A stretch of 33,943 bases of DNA from Chthoniobacter flavus (lineage in GTDB: Bacteria; Verrucomicrobiota; Verrucomicrobiia; Chthoniobacterales; JACTMZ01), in NCBI GenBank assembly GCA_945878135.1, contig CAMDUL010000027.1, positions 1 to 33,943 of the forward strand. Reading direction: 5' to 3'. This document shows, in pieces, positions 23,658 to 31,009 of this stretch (position 1 is its first letter; every line of letters begins with the position of its first letter). The notes under the pieces were generated by a model, which was not told the origin of the DNA, ran no database searches, and was given only the letters and a program-made list of their open reading frames with translations. A program made the translations under genes and the position numbers.

Positions 23658-24779
23658 ATGCGCGTCCTCTTCGCCCCGGATAAATTCAAAGGATCCCTCA
23701 CGGCCCGCGAAGCCGCGGACGCCATGCAACGCGGATGGCAACGCGGCGGGTGGCCCGGCGAAACGTTCACCCATCCGGTGGCCGACGGCGGGGACGGAAC
23801 ACTCGAAGTCATCGGGCAAGCCACCGGAGCACAACCTCGCCGCACGCCGGCGCGCGACGCACGGGGCCGCGTCCGCGAGGTGATGTGGTTGTGGGACGCC
23901 CCGGCGCGCACGGCTTGGATCGAAAGCTCGCAGGTCGCCGGGCTCGCTGGTTTGGCGGCCGGCGAACGCCAACCTCTGACCGCCACCACCGCCGGACTCG
24001 GCGAATTGCTCCTCGCCGCCGCGGAAGCCGGTGCCGCGAGAGTCTTCGTCGCCCTCGGCGGCTGCGCGACCAACGATGCCGGGTGCGGCATGGCCGCGGC
24101 CGCCGGGTTCCGCTTTCTCGACTGCACAGGCCGTCCGCTCGATCCGGTGCCGGCCGGCCTCGCCGGGTTGACGCGCATCGAACCGCCGGCCCGCACCTTC
24201 CCCGCACTCACCGGCTTGGTCGATGTGGACAATCCCTTGATCGGGCCGGCGGGAGCATCGCGCGTTTACGGTCCGCAAAAAGGCGCGACACCCGCGGATG
24301 TGGCCACCCTCGAGCAGTTGCTGACCACGGTCGCTTCGGTCGCCCGCCGCGACCTCGGCGCGCCGGATCCCTCGACGCCGGGCGCCGGGGCGGCCGGCGG
24401 GCTCGGCTTCGGTGTCATGGCTTTTTTCGGCGGCCAACTCCGGCCCGGCTTCGATCTGGTCGCCGAGGTGACCGGCCTGCGCGCCGCGGTGCAAGCAGCC
24501 GATCTCGTTGTGACCGGCGAGGGACGGCTCGACGGGCAAACCGCGGCAGGCAAAGCTCCCTGCGGCGTGGCCCGGCTGGCCCGGGACTGCGGGAAACCCG
24601 TTATTGCCCTCGCCGGCTCGGTTCCGCTAACCAAAGGTGACGGTGGCATTTTCGACGCCGTGCTGCCGATGACCAACGAACCCATGACCCTCGAACACGC
24701 CATGCAACAGGCCGGACCGCTGCTCGAAGACGCGGCCAACCGGGCCGCACGCCTCGTCCGGCTCGGCCGACTTTTATGA
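23658..24779 (+). CDS. glxK: Glycerate kinase (GarK/GlxK family)
   Basis: The 373-residue product phosphorylates glycerate with ATP (2-phosphoglycerate in GarK/GlxK enzymes). It shows the family N-terminus APDKFKGSLTAREAADAM at residues 6-23, PVADGGDGTLEV near 41-52, VALGGCATNDAGCGMAAAAGF near 130-150, YGPQKGAT near 207-214, GAGAAGGLGFGVMAFFGG near 248-265, and VVTGEGRLDGQTAAGKAPCGVA near 287-308. Length is typical. It begins a transcription unit with a leaderless-type promoter and overlaps fabD as ATGA at 24776-24779. A functional link with fabD is not obvious. Glycerate could come from glyoxylate or serine turnover. Confidence 0.93.
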   Translation: MRVLFAPDKFKGSLTAREAADAMQRGWQRGGWPGETFTHPVADGGDGTLEVIGQATGAQPRRTPARDARGRVREVMWLWDAPARTAWIESSQVAGLAGLAAGERQPLTATTAGLGELLLAAAEAGAARVFVALGGCATNDAGCGMAAAAGFRFLDCTGRPLDPVPAGLAGLTRIEPPARTFPALTGLVDVDNPLIGPAGASRVYGPQKGATPADVATLEQLLTTVASVARRDLGAPDPSTPGAGAAGGLGFGVMAFFGGQLRPGFDLVAEVTGLRAAVQAADLVVTGEGRLDGQTAAGKAPCGVARLARDCGKPVIALAGSVPLTKGDGGIFDAVLPMTNEPMTLEHAMQQAGPLLEDAANRAARLVRLGRLL

Positions 24780-25699
24780 GCAAAAAAATCGCCCTCATTT
24801 TCCCCGGTCAGGGTGCCCAAGCCGTCGGCATGGGACGCGAACTGGCCGCGCGCTATCCCGCCGCCGCGAACATCTTCCGCCAGGCGGACGAAATCCTCGG
24901 CTGGTCGCTGAGCAAAATTTGCTGGGAAGGCCCCGAGGAAGAACTGACCAAAACCTCCGTCTGCCAACCCGCACTCTACGTGCACGGACTCGCCGCCCTG
25001 GCCGTCGTGCGGGAAAAGTGCGGCGACCTCCCCGTGGCCGGCACCGCCGGCCTGTCGCTCGGCGAATTCACCGCCCACGCCGCGGCCGGCACCTTCGATT
25101 TCGCCACCGGACTGAAGCTCGTGGCGCGGCGCGGACAATTCATGCAGGAGGCCTGCGAGGCGACGCAGGGCGGCATGGCCGCGATGATCGGGGCCGAGGA
25201 AAACGTGGTGCGCGACCTCGCCGCCGCCGCCGATGTCGACGTGGCCAATATCAACGCGCCCGGACAAATCGTCGTCTCCGGCGAAGCGGCCAAGGTGGCC
25301 GTGGCCGTCGGTCTGGCCAAGGACTACGGCATCCGCAAGGCGGTCGAACTCAAGGTCGCCGGCGCTTTCCACTCGCGCCTCATGCAACCCGCCTACGAGC
25401 AACTCGGGGCGGAACTCGTGCGGACCGTGCTTCACGAGACAAGCTTCCCCGTGGTCTGCAACGTCGATGCCAAGGTGGTGGAAAGCGCGGACGACATCCG
25501 CCGCACGCTCGCCGACCAGGTGACCGACAGCGTGCGCTGGGCCGACTGCGTCACCACGCTGTTGGACGATCTCGGTTGCGACACCTTCCTCGAACTCGGT
25601 CCCGGCGCCACGCTGGCCGGCATGATCGCCCGCATCCGCAAAGGCACTGTCGTGCACTCGGTCGGCACGCCGGAGGACGTGGATAAACTCTCGCTCTGA
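24776..25699 (+). CDS. fabD: Malonyl-CoA:ACP transacylase
   Basis: FabD loads malonyl from CoA onto acyl carrier protein for fatty acid elongation. The 307-residue product shows the N-terminal FPGQGAQAVGMG at residues 9-20, the nucleophile motif GLSLGE with Ser94 (Leu replaces the more common His before Ser), QEACEATQGGMAAMIG at 124-139, NINAPGQIVVSG at 158-169 and the catalytic His199 in GAFHSRLM. It starts inside the glycerate kinase stop codon. No other fab gene adjoins it, which is unusual because fabD is often clustered with fabH, fabG or acpP. Confidence 0.95.
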   Translation: MSKKIALIFPGQGAQAVGMGRELAARYPAAANIFRQADEILGWSLSKICWEGPEEELTKTSVCQPALYVHGLAALAVVREKCGDLPVAGTAGLSLGEFTAHAAAGTFDFATGLKLVARRGQFMQEACEATQGGMAAMIGAEENVVRDLAAAADVDVANINAPGQIVVSGEAAKVAVAVGLAKDYGIRKAVELKVAGAFHSRLMQPAYEQLGAELVRTVLHETSFPVVCNVDAKVVESADDIRRTLADQVTDSVRWADCVTTLLDDLGCDTFLELGPGATLAGMIARIRKGTVVHSVGTPEDVDKLSL

Positions 25700-25728
25700 T
25701 TGCCCCCGGACTCGCGGGCACCCATAAT
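25700..25728 (+). promoter_or_regulatory. Leaderless promoter of nadA
   Basis: TTGCCC (25700-25705) is followed after 17 bases by CATAAT (25723-25728, five of six to TATAAT). ATG 25735 comes six bases later. This is the best -10 match in the window together with the one at 30946, and the spacing implies transcription starting at the start codon. Confidence 0.65.
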
Positions 25729-25734
25729 TGCACC

Positions 25735-26661
25735 ATGTTCCTGGCCGACGAAATCCGCCGTCTCAAAAAAGAGCGCAACGCCGTTATCCTTGCGCACAAT
25801 TACCAGAGCGCCGAAATCCAGGAATTGGCCGACCACGTCGGCGACTCGCTCGGCCTGGCCTACCGCGCCGCCGAAACCGAGGCCGACGTCATCGCCTTCT
25901 GCGGCGTCCACTTCATGGGCGAAACGGCCAAAATCGTCAACCCGGGCAAGACCGTGGTCATTCCCGACCTCGACGCGGGCTGCTCGCTCAGTGATTCGTG
26001 CCCGCCGGAGAAACTTGCCGCCTATCTCGCGGAGCACGCGGACCGAAACTACTACGTCGTCGCCTACATCAACTGCTCGGCCGGGGTGAAAGCGCTCTCC
26101 GACGTCATCTGCACCAGCGGCAACGCCGTGAAAATCGTCGAGAGCGTCCCGCCGGACCGCAACATCCTCTTCGTGCCCGACGAGAACCTCGGGGCGTGGG
26201 TCACGGAACAAACCGGACGCCCCATGACGCTGTGGAAAGGCAATTGCTACGTCCACGTCGAATTCACCCGCCAAAGCATCGAAAAAATCCGCGCCGAATA
26301 TCCGGACGCCCCGGTCGTGGCCCACCCCGAATGCACGCAGGCCGTGCGCCTTCTTGCCGATGAAGTCTGCTCGACGGAAAAGATGGTCGGCTACTGCAAG
26401 AATTCGCCGGCCGGAGCCTTCATCATCGTCACCGAGTCCGGCATGCTCCACCGCCTCCGGCGCGAAATCCCGGACAAAACGTTCATCCCAGGGCCCACCG
26501 ACCACTGCGCCTGCGCCGACTGCCGCTACATGAAGATGAACACGCTGGAGAAACTCCGCGACTGCCTGCGCGATTTGTCACCGCAGATCCTCATCCCCGA
26601 AGACCTCCGCGCCCGCGCCGAGGCCCCGATCCGGCGCATGCTCGAATTGAGCCGGACCTGA
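25735..26661 (+). CDS. nadA: Quinolinate synthase
   Basis: NadA condenses iminoaspartate with dihydroxyacetone phosphate to quinolinate for NAD synthesis, using a [4Fe-4S] cluster. The 308-residue product has AHNYQSAEIQELADHVGDSL at residues 20-39, FCGVHFMGETAKI at 55-67, PDLDAGCSLSDSC at 77-89, YINCSAGVKALSDVICTSGNAV at 111-132, HPEC at 197-200 and the C-x-C-x2-C group at Cys258, Cys260 and Cys263. Cluster ligands are probably Cys126, Cys200 and one of the last group. Neither nadB nor nadC is in the window. It lies 35 bases after fabD but has its own strong promoter, so it may be a separate unit. Confidence 0.96.
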   Translation: MFLADEIRRLKKERNAVILAHNYQSAEIQELADHVGDSLGLAYRAAETEADVIAFCGVHFMGETAKIVNPGKTVVIPDLDAGCSLSDSCPPEKLAAYLAEHADRNYYVVAYINCSAGVKALSDVICTSGNAVKIVESVPPDRNILFVPDENLGAWVTEQTGRPMTLWKGNCYVHVEFTRQSIEKIRAEYPDAPVVAHPECTQAVRLLADEVCSTEKMVGYCKNSPAGAFIIVTESGMLHRLRREIPDKTFIPGPTDHCACADCRYMKMNTLEKLRDCLRDLSPQILIPEDLRARAEAPIRRMLELSRT

Positions 26662-26693
26662 TTCCGGCCTCTTTCCTGCGGCCCTTCCTTCAT

Positions 26694-27434
26694 CTACGCC
26701 CCGACCCAATCGCGGTAACGGATCACTTGCCGGCCCGCCGCCAGCTCGCGGGCCAAGCGCAAGGCCTGCGTTTTGATCGCCGGATAATTCCAATCCGGAG
26801 GATGCAGCCCCAGTCGCGCCAACGGATTCTTGCGCAAACGCGCGGCGAGAAAAGCATTCCAGACCAAGCTCGTTTGCCGGCGCCACGCGCTGCGCGGACT
26901 GTAAACCAGCGACTGCGAGCGGGTCCATTGGCCCGAGCGCAAGTCGAGGACACCGCCGAGCCGCGTGGTGTAGGCAAAGCCGAGATTCCGCGCCGCTTGC
27001 CCGGCTTCCTCGCCGAGAAGCCACGCCGGCGCGATAAACCCGGCCACCTCGAGCCCCGCGCCGGTCAGCATCTCGCGTCCGTCCTCCATCCGCCCGCGCG
27101 CCTCCTCGTAATCGAGGTCGTAAAATTCCCCCTCGCCCGCGGTGTAATGCTTCGTGACCAAGCGCCGCACCGCGCTGTTGTCCCCGCGCGGCGCGCGCAA
27201 GTGATAGAAGCCGTGCAACACGATCTCGTGGCCGGACGCCTGTTTCTCCCGCAGCCAGGCCAGAAAAGACGCATCCCGTTCGATATCCGCCCGATGGTGA
27301 TGGTCGGGCACGACCAAAAGCGAGACGACCCCCACCCCGGCCCCGGCCAGATCGGACAGCATCCGGTCGGTGGTCTCGCGGGTCAGCGGACTGACATCAT
27401 GGACCGAGACGGCCAGGGCCCGGCGGCCATTCAT
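26694..27434 (-). CDS. DUF2334-type polysaccharide deacetylase
   Basis: The 246-residue product resembles the DUF2334 branch of the polysaccharide deacetylase (NodB-like) fold. VSVHDVSP at residues 9-16 has the first metal or catalytic Asp, HEIVLHGFYHLRAP near 69-82 gives the H-x3-H metal pair, and GFIAPAWLLGEEA near 137-149 and GLHPPDWNYP near the C-terminus are the later motifs. No signal peptide is visible, so it would act in the cytoplasm unless exported otherwise. Substrates are N-acetylated sugars or similar amides. It is divergent from ftsH, with 44 bases between start codons and a shared CTTAAG palindrome (27456-27461). A GGGGGA sequence seven bases before its ATG could be a ribosome-binding site. 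Confidence 0.85.
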   Translation of the reverse strand: MNGRRALAVSVHDVSPLTRETTDRMLSDLAGAGVGVVSLLVVPDHHHRADIERDASFLAWLREKQASGHEIVLHGFYHLRAPRGDNSAVRRLVTKHYTAGEGEFYDLDYEEARGRMEDGREMLTGAGLEVAGFIAPAWLLGEEAGQAARNLGFAYTTRLGGVLDLRSGQWTRSQSLVYSPRSAWRRQTSLVWNAFLAARLRKNPLARLGLHPPDWNYPAIKTQALRLARELAAGRQVIRYRDWVGA

Positions 27435-27462
27435 TTGATCTTCCCCCGTGGCATGCTTAAGT
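27435..27462 (+). promoter_or_regulatory. Promoter of ftsH
   Basis: TTGATC (27435-27440) is followed after 16 bases by TTAAGT (27457-27462). The GTG start is 16 bases further, so the leader is about ten bases. The -35 box lies directly before the start codon of the divergent deacetylase gene, so expression of the two genes could interfere. Confidence 0.5.
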
Positions 27463-27478
27463 TCATTCTCACAGATCC

Positions 27479-29536
27479 GTGTCCGCGAACAATAGCAACC
27501 AACCCGAAGGCCGCCGTCCGGGCGGAACCGACCCCGACCCCCAGTTCAACTGGAGGGGACTCCTCCTTTTCGCCGTGGCTTTCGCCCTGATCGGAGGCGC
27601 CTTCATTTTCCGCGGCGGCAACCTCGCCCAGATCGACGAGCTGACCTACCCGAAATTCTCGGCCCTCCTGGCCGAAGGCAAAATCGTCAGCACAGCCGAG
27701 CGCCCCGTCGAACTGGTTGTCGAGGAAGGCCGCAACACGCAGACCATATCCGGCTTCTACCGCAAGATGGTGACCGTTCCGCCGGCCACCGAAGCCGAGG
27801 AGCGCCTGGTCGAGTTCCGCACCCCCGTCTTCATGCCCTTCAATGGTGAAGCCCTGGAAAAGCAACTGGCCGACGCCGGGATCACGCCGGCCGTGCGCGC
27901 GGAGTCGAATCTTCTCGCCACCACCCTCATCGGCTTCCTCCCCATCCTGCTCTTTCTCGTCATCCTTTATTTCATCTTCCGGTCGCAATTGAAAATGGCC
28001 GGACGCGGCGCCTTCAACTTCGGCAAAAGCAAGGCGCGCATGATGGCGCGGGACAAAAACAAAATCACCTTCAAGGACGTGGCCGGCGTGGAGGAGGCCA
28101 AGGAGGAAGTTTCCGAGCTTGTCGACTTCCTCAAGGACCCGAAAAAATTCCAGAAACTGGGCGGACGCATCCCCAAGGGTGTCCTCATGGTCGGACCCCC
28201 GGGCACGGGCAAAACCCTCCTCGCCCGCGCCATCGCCGGCGAAGCCGATGTTCCTTTCTTCAGCATCAGCGGATCGGACTTCGTCGAAATGTTCGTCGGG
28301 GTCGGCGCTTCGCGCGTGCGCGACATGTTCGAACAAGGACGCAAAAGCGCGCCGTGCCTCATTTTCATCGATGAAATCGACGCCGTCGGGCGCCACCGCG
28401 GACACGGCATGGGGGGCGGTCATGACGAACGCGAGCAGACCCTCAACGCGCTGCTCGTCGAGATGGACGGCTTCGACGCGCAGGATGGTGTCATCATCAT
28501 CGCCGCGACCAACCGCCCCGACGTCCTCGACCCGGCCCTCCTCCGCCCCGGCCGTTTCGACCGGCAAGTCACGGTCAATCTGCCCGACGTGCGCGGACGC
28601 GAAGAAATCCTCCGGGTCCACATCAAGAAAGTGAAAGTGGCCGACTCGGTCGACCTCGCCGTCATCGCCCGCGGCACGCCCGGTTACTCCGGCGCCGAGC
28701 TGGCCAACGTGATCAACGAAGCGGCCCTCCTTGCCGCGCGCAAAGGTCTCAAAGCCATCACCACCCGCGAGTTGGAAGAAGCCCGCGACAAAGTCCGCTG
28801 GGGCAAGGAACGCCGCAGCATGGCGATCAGCGAGAAGGAAAAAGAAGTCACCGCCTACCACGAGGCCGGCCACGCCCTCCTGCTCGAATTGCTCGAGCAC
28901 ACCGCGCCGCTGCACAAGGTGACCATCATCCCGCGCGGACCATCCCTCGGCTCGACCATGTGGCTGCCGGAGGAGGACAAATACAACACGCGGCGCAAGG
29001 AATTGCTCGACCACCTCGTGGTCATCATGGGCGGACGAGTGGCCGAGGACATTGTCTTCGGCGACGTGACCAGCGGCGCCCGCGGCGACATCAAACAGGC
29101 CACCGGCATTGCCCGCAAAATGGTCTGCCAGTGGGGCATGAGCGACAAGATGGGCATGATCGAATACGGTGAAGGCGACGAGCACCTTTTCCTCGCCCGC
29201 GATTTCAGCCGCATGCGCGACTACAGCGAGTCGACCGCCCAGGCCATCGATGCCGAAGTGAAGTCCCTCATCGACGAGGCTTACTCCCGAGCCACCGAAC
29301 TCCTCAAGGCCCGCCGCGACAAACTCGATCTCATCGCCAAAGCCCTCCTCGAATGGGAAACCCTCGAAGGCTCGCAAATCCGCGACCTGATCGAATTCGG
29401 CGAAATGAAAAACCCGCCGCACCGCGATCCCCCGCCGCCGCCCGTCCCGGCCGAAGCCGCCCCCGCGACTCCCGCCGAGGACAAAAAGAAAAACGACGGC
29501 GCTTTGCCCGGCGACCTCGCCCCCGTTCCGGCGTAG
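27479..29536 (+). CDS. ftsH: ATP-dependent zinc metalloprotease FtsH
   Basis: FtsH is the membrane-anchored AAA+ protease that removes damaged membrane proteins and regulatory proteins. The 685-residue product has membrane helices at about 27-45 and 146-168 with a periplasmic domain between. The AAA module carries Walker A GPPGTGKT (239-246), Walker B LIFIDEID (294-301) and the second region of homology near 338-361. The protease site is His461-Glu462-x-x-His465 with Asp537 as the likely third zinc ligand. The tail is Pro/Ala-rich. The GTG start at 27479 follows a short leader. A terminator overlaps the stop codon. Confidence 0.97.
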   Translation: MSANNSNQPEGRRPGGTDPDPQFNWRGLLLFAVAFALIGGAFIFRGGNLAQIDELTYPKFSALLAEGKIVSTAERPVELVVEEGRNTQTISGFYRKMVTVPPATEAEERLVEFRTPVFMPFNGEALEKQLADAGITPAVRAESNLLATTLIGFLPILLFLVILYFIFRSQLKMAGRGAFNFGKSKARMMARDKNKITFKDVAGVEEAKEEVSELVDFLKDPKKFQKLGGRIPKGVLMVGPPGTGKTLLARAIAGEADVPFFSISGSDFVEMFVGVGASRVRDMFEQGRKSAPCLIFIDEIDAVGRHRGHGMGGGHDEREQTLNALLVEMDGFDAQDGVIIIAATNRPDVLDPALLRPGRFDRQVTVNLPDVRGREEILRVHIKKVKVADSVDLAVIARGTPGYSGAELANVINEAALLAARKGLKAITTRELEEARDKVRWGKERRSMAISEKEKEVTAYHEAGHALLLELLEHTAPLHKVTIIPRGPSLGSTMWLPEEDKYNTRRKELLDHLVVIMGGRVAEDIVFGDVTSGARGDIKQATGIARKMVCQWGMSDKMGMIEYGEGDEHLFLARDFSRMRDYSESTAQAIDAEVKSLIDEAYSRATELLKARRDKLDLIAKALLEWETLEGSQIRDLIEFGEMKNPPHRDPPPPPVPAEAAPATPAEDKKKNDGALPGDLAPVPA

Positions 29537-29562
29537 TTGCCGCGGGGAACGGTCCTTTTTTT
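29523..29562 (+). terminator. Rho-independent terminator of ftsH
   Basis: CCGTTCC (29523-29529) pairs perfectly with GGAACGG (29546-29552), with an inner GGC/GCC stem, and is followed by TCC and seven Ts (29556-29562). The hairpin includes the ftsH stop codon at 29534-29536. It is the clearest intrinsic terminator in the window. Confidence 0.75.
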
Positions 29563-29566
29563 GTAG

Positions 29567-29626
29567 CGGCGGTCTGTGACCGCCGGAAACATATCGCCAA
29601 CGACCGGCGGCGAGGATGCCGCCGGT
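29567..29626. repeat. Two palindromes downstream of ftsH
   Basis: The first hairpin is CGGCGGTC/GACCGCCG with a TGT loop (29567-29585, 8 bp). The second is ACCGGCGGC/GCCGCCGGT with a six-base loop GAGGAT (29603-29626, 9 bp). Read on the minus strand, the second contains GCGGCATCCT, the same core as the hairpins at 5135 and 30377. The two are 17 bases apart, behind the ftsH terminator. Confidence 0.75.
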
Positions 29627-29647
29627 GCATTGGGGAAAATTCCCTCC

Positions 29648-29676
29648 TTCGCAATCCGCACCGGCGTCTGTTAGAC
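29648..29676 (+). promoter_or_regulatory. Leaderless-type promoter of the cytidylate-kinase-like gene
   Basis: TTCGCA (29648-29653) is followed after 17 bases by TTAGAC (29671-29676), and ATG 29684 comes seven bases later. The -35 box matches at four of six; the -10 match is modest. Confidence 0.45.
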
Positions 29677-29683
29677 TTCGGCC

Positions 29684-30376
29684 ATGTCGGACACCGATTA
29701 TTTCGCCAAATACCGCGCCTATTTTGTCAGCCAGAAGGACCGCAGTCCCCTCGCGGCGCCCGGCCATTTGCCCTTTGTCACCGTTTCCCGCCAGGCCGGC
29801 GCCGGTGCGGAGACCGTGGCCGGTCTGCTCGCCGCGAAATTGAACGCGCAGGGCCCGCAAGGCGCGCAGCCTTGGACGGTTTTCGACAAGAACCTCATCG
29901 ACCGGGTCCTCGCCGACCAGGATCTCCCGCAGGAAATCGCCAAACTGGTCGAGGAAGACAAAGACACCACGATCAAAGCGATTGTCGGGGAATTGCTCGG
30001 ACTGCATCCGTCGATGTGGACCATCTTCCATCACACGAGCGACACCATCCTCAAACTCGCGCGCCTCGGCCGCTGCATCATCGTGGGACGCGGCGGCAAC
30101 ATCGTCACGGCCAAGCTCCAAGGCGGCATCCACGTCCGTCTCGTCGCCCCGGAGAACGTCCGTCTCGCCCACCTGGCAAAACACTTCGGCCTCGACGAAA
30201 AATCGGCGGCCAAATACCTGCGCGAACACGATGAGGGACGCCGCCGCTACGTGAAGACCAATTTCGAGCGCGACATCGAAGATCCGCTTCTCTACGACGC
30301 CGTGCTCAACACCGGCCTGCTCGGCTTCGAAAAAACCGCCGACCTGCTTGCCGGGATGGTGGCGGCCAAAAAGTAG
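29684..30376 (+). CDS. Cytidylate-kinase-like protein
   Basis: The 230-residue product matches the cytidylate-kinase-like family (Cytidylate_kin2 type), P-loop-fold proteins of unknown substrate. The N-terminal nucleotide loop is VTVSRQAGAGAETVAGLLAAKL (about 32-53) in place of a standard GxxGxGK[ST], so the usual Walker lysine is missing, as is common in this family. FDKNLIDRVL (about 67-76), LGRCIIVGRGGNIVTAKL (about 127-144) and VRLVAPENVRLAHLAKHFGLDE (about 150-171) follow the family order. The late DEGRRRYVKTNFERDIEDPLLYDAVLNTG resembles the lid and C-part. It has its own close promoter. A palindrome begins directly after the stop codon. Confidence 0.82.
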   Translation: MSDTDYFAKYRAYFVSQKDRSPLAAPGHLPFVTVSRQAGAGAETVAGLLAAKLNAQGPQGAQPWTVFDKNLIDRVLADQDLPQEIAKLVEEDKDTTIKAIVGELLGLHPSMWTIFHHTSDTILKLARLGRCIIVGRGGNIVTAKLQGGIHVRLVAPENVRLAHLAKHFGLDEKSAAKYLREHDEGRRRYVKTNFERDIEDPLLYDAVLNTGLLGFEKTADLLAGMVAAKK

Positions 30377-30428
30377 AAGCGGCATCCTGCCGCTTGGCCA
30401 TCCTCAATAAGCGGCGGGGACGCCGCTT
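30377..30428. repeat. Two palindromes between convergent genes
   Basis: AAGCGGCA/TGCCGCTT with TCC loop (30377-30395) begins on the base after the stop codon of the cytidylate-kinase-like gene. AAGCGGCG/CGCCGCTT with GGGA loop (30409-30428) follows 13 bases later. The second forms the last coding residues (SGVPAA) of the convergent gene, so the repeat has been absorbed into a reading frame. Both begin with AAGCGGC, showing that they are copies of one element type. Confidence 0.78.
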
Positions 30429-30937
30429 CCACTTTTCGACCCGCGACGATACTCCCCGTATTTCGCGTCCAAGCCTTCATGCCCGGTCGCGGCGAGCGAC
30501 CACTGCCACGGCCAAGCTCCGCTCTTGCCCCAGCGGAAGCTGAACCGACCCTCCGCCTCGCGCACTTCGTCCATCACGGCGTGCGCCACGGCCGTGCCGG
30601 AACCGAACACGCCGACCGGTCCCGCAGCTTGCCATCCGCCCCCCGTTTCCTCGATCTGCAACGGTTCGAGCGCCGTGATCTGCAGCGCGAAAAAATGACT
30701 GAATAACTGCCGTGCCTCCGCGATGGCTGCGGCGCGGTCCGCATTCCAATCATCGCGGTAGTCCGGCGCCATCATAGCCTCGACCGCCGCCCAATCGCGG
30801 TCCGAGGCCCGCTTGAGCAAATTCAACGTATGCAACTCGACTTGGCGCGCCGGTTGCCAGAGCCAGACCAGCCAGAGCGCCCAGGCGAGGAACAGCACGG
30901 ACAGGGCCCGTTTGATCCAGGAAACCGGAATGGTCAT
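30404..30937 (-). CDS. Membrane-anchored protein with NTF2/SnoaL-like domain
   Basis: The 177-residue product has one N-terminal membrane helix (about 9-28, ALSVLFLAWALWLVWLW) followed by a soluble domain. That domain shows LLKRASDRDWAAVEAMMAPDYRDDWNADRAAAIAEARQLFSHFF, a helix-helix pattern typical of the SnoaL/NTF2-like fold, then alternating strands. The function is unknown. The last residues (SGSGVPAAY) are encoded by a palindromic repeat and may be a recent extension. The start ATG 30937 has a GATAAT box eight bases upstream. It is divergent from rnr, 72 bases away. Confidence 0.75.
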   Translation of the reverse strand: MTIPVSWIKRALSVLFLAWALWLVWLWQPARQVELHTLNLLKRASDRDWAAVEAMMAPDYRDDWNADRAAAIAEARQLFSHFFALQITALEPLQIEETGGGWQAAGPVGVFGSGTAVAHAVMDEVREAEGRFSFRWGKSGAWPWQWSLAATGHEGLDAKYGEYRRGSKSGSGVPAAY

Positions 30938-30945
30938 CGGTCGCC

Positions 30946-30951
30946 ATTATC
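30946..30951 (-). promoter_or_regulatory. -10 box of the membrane-anchored protein gene
   Basis: GATAAT on the minus strand matches five of six consensus positions and ends eight bases before ATG 30937. No good -35 box is seen at the normal spacing. Confidence 0.45.
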
Positions 30952-30972
30952 GGCCGCGCCGCCGGATCCGTC

Positions 30973-31001
30973 TTGCAGGAAATGGTCCGCGGCCCGATGG
31001 T
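30973..31001 (+). promoter_or_regulatory. Weak promoter candidate of rnr
   Basis: TTGCAG (30973-30978) is followed after 17 bases by GATGGT (30996-31001), ending eight bases before ATG 31010. Base matches are weak, but geometry fits the leaderless pattern and supports the chosen start. Confidence 0.3.
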
Positions 31002-31009
31002 CATGGGAC

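Noticed and set aside
27431-30385. Very long minus-strand open frame opposite ftsH and the cytidylate-kinase-like gene
   Set aside because: It is a mirror of high-GC codon bias; the plus strand holds a complete FtsH with all catalytic motifs.
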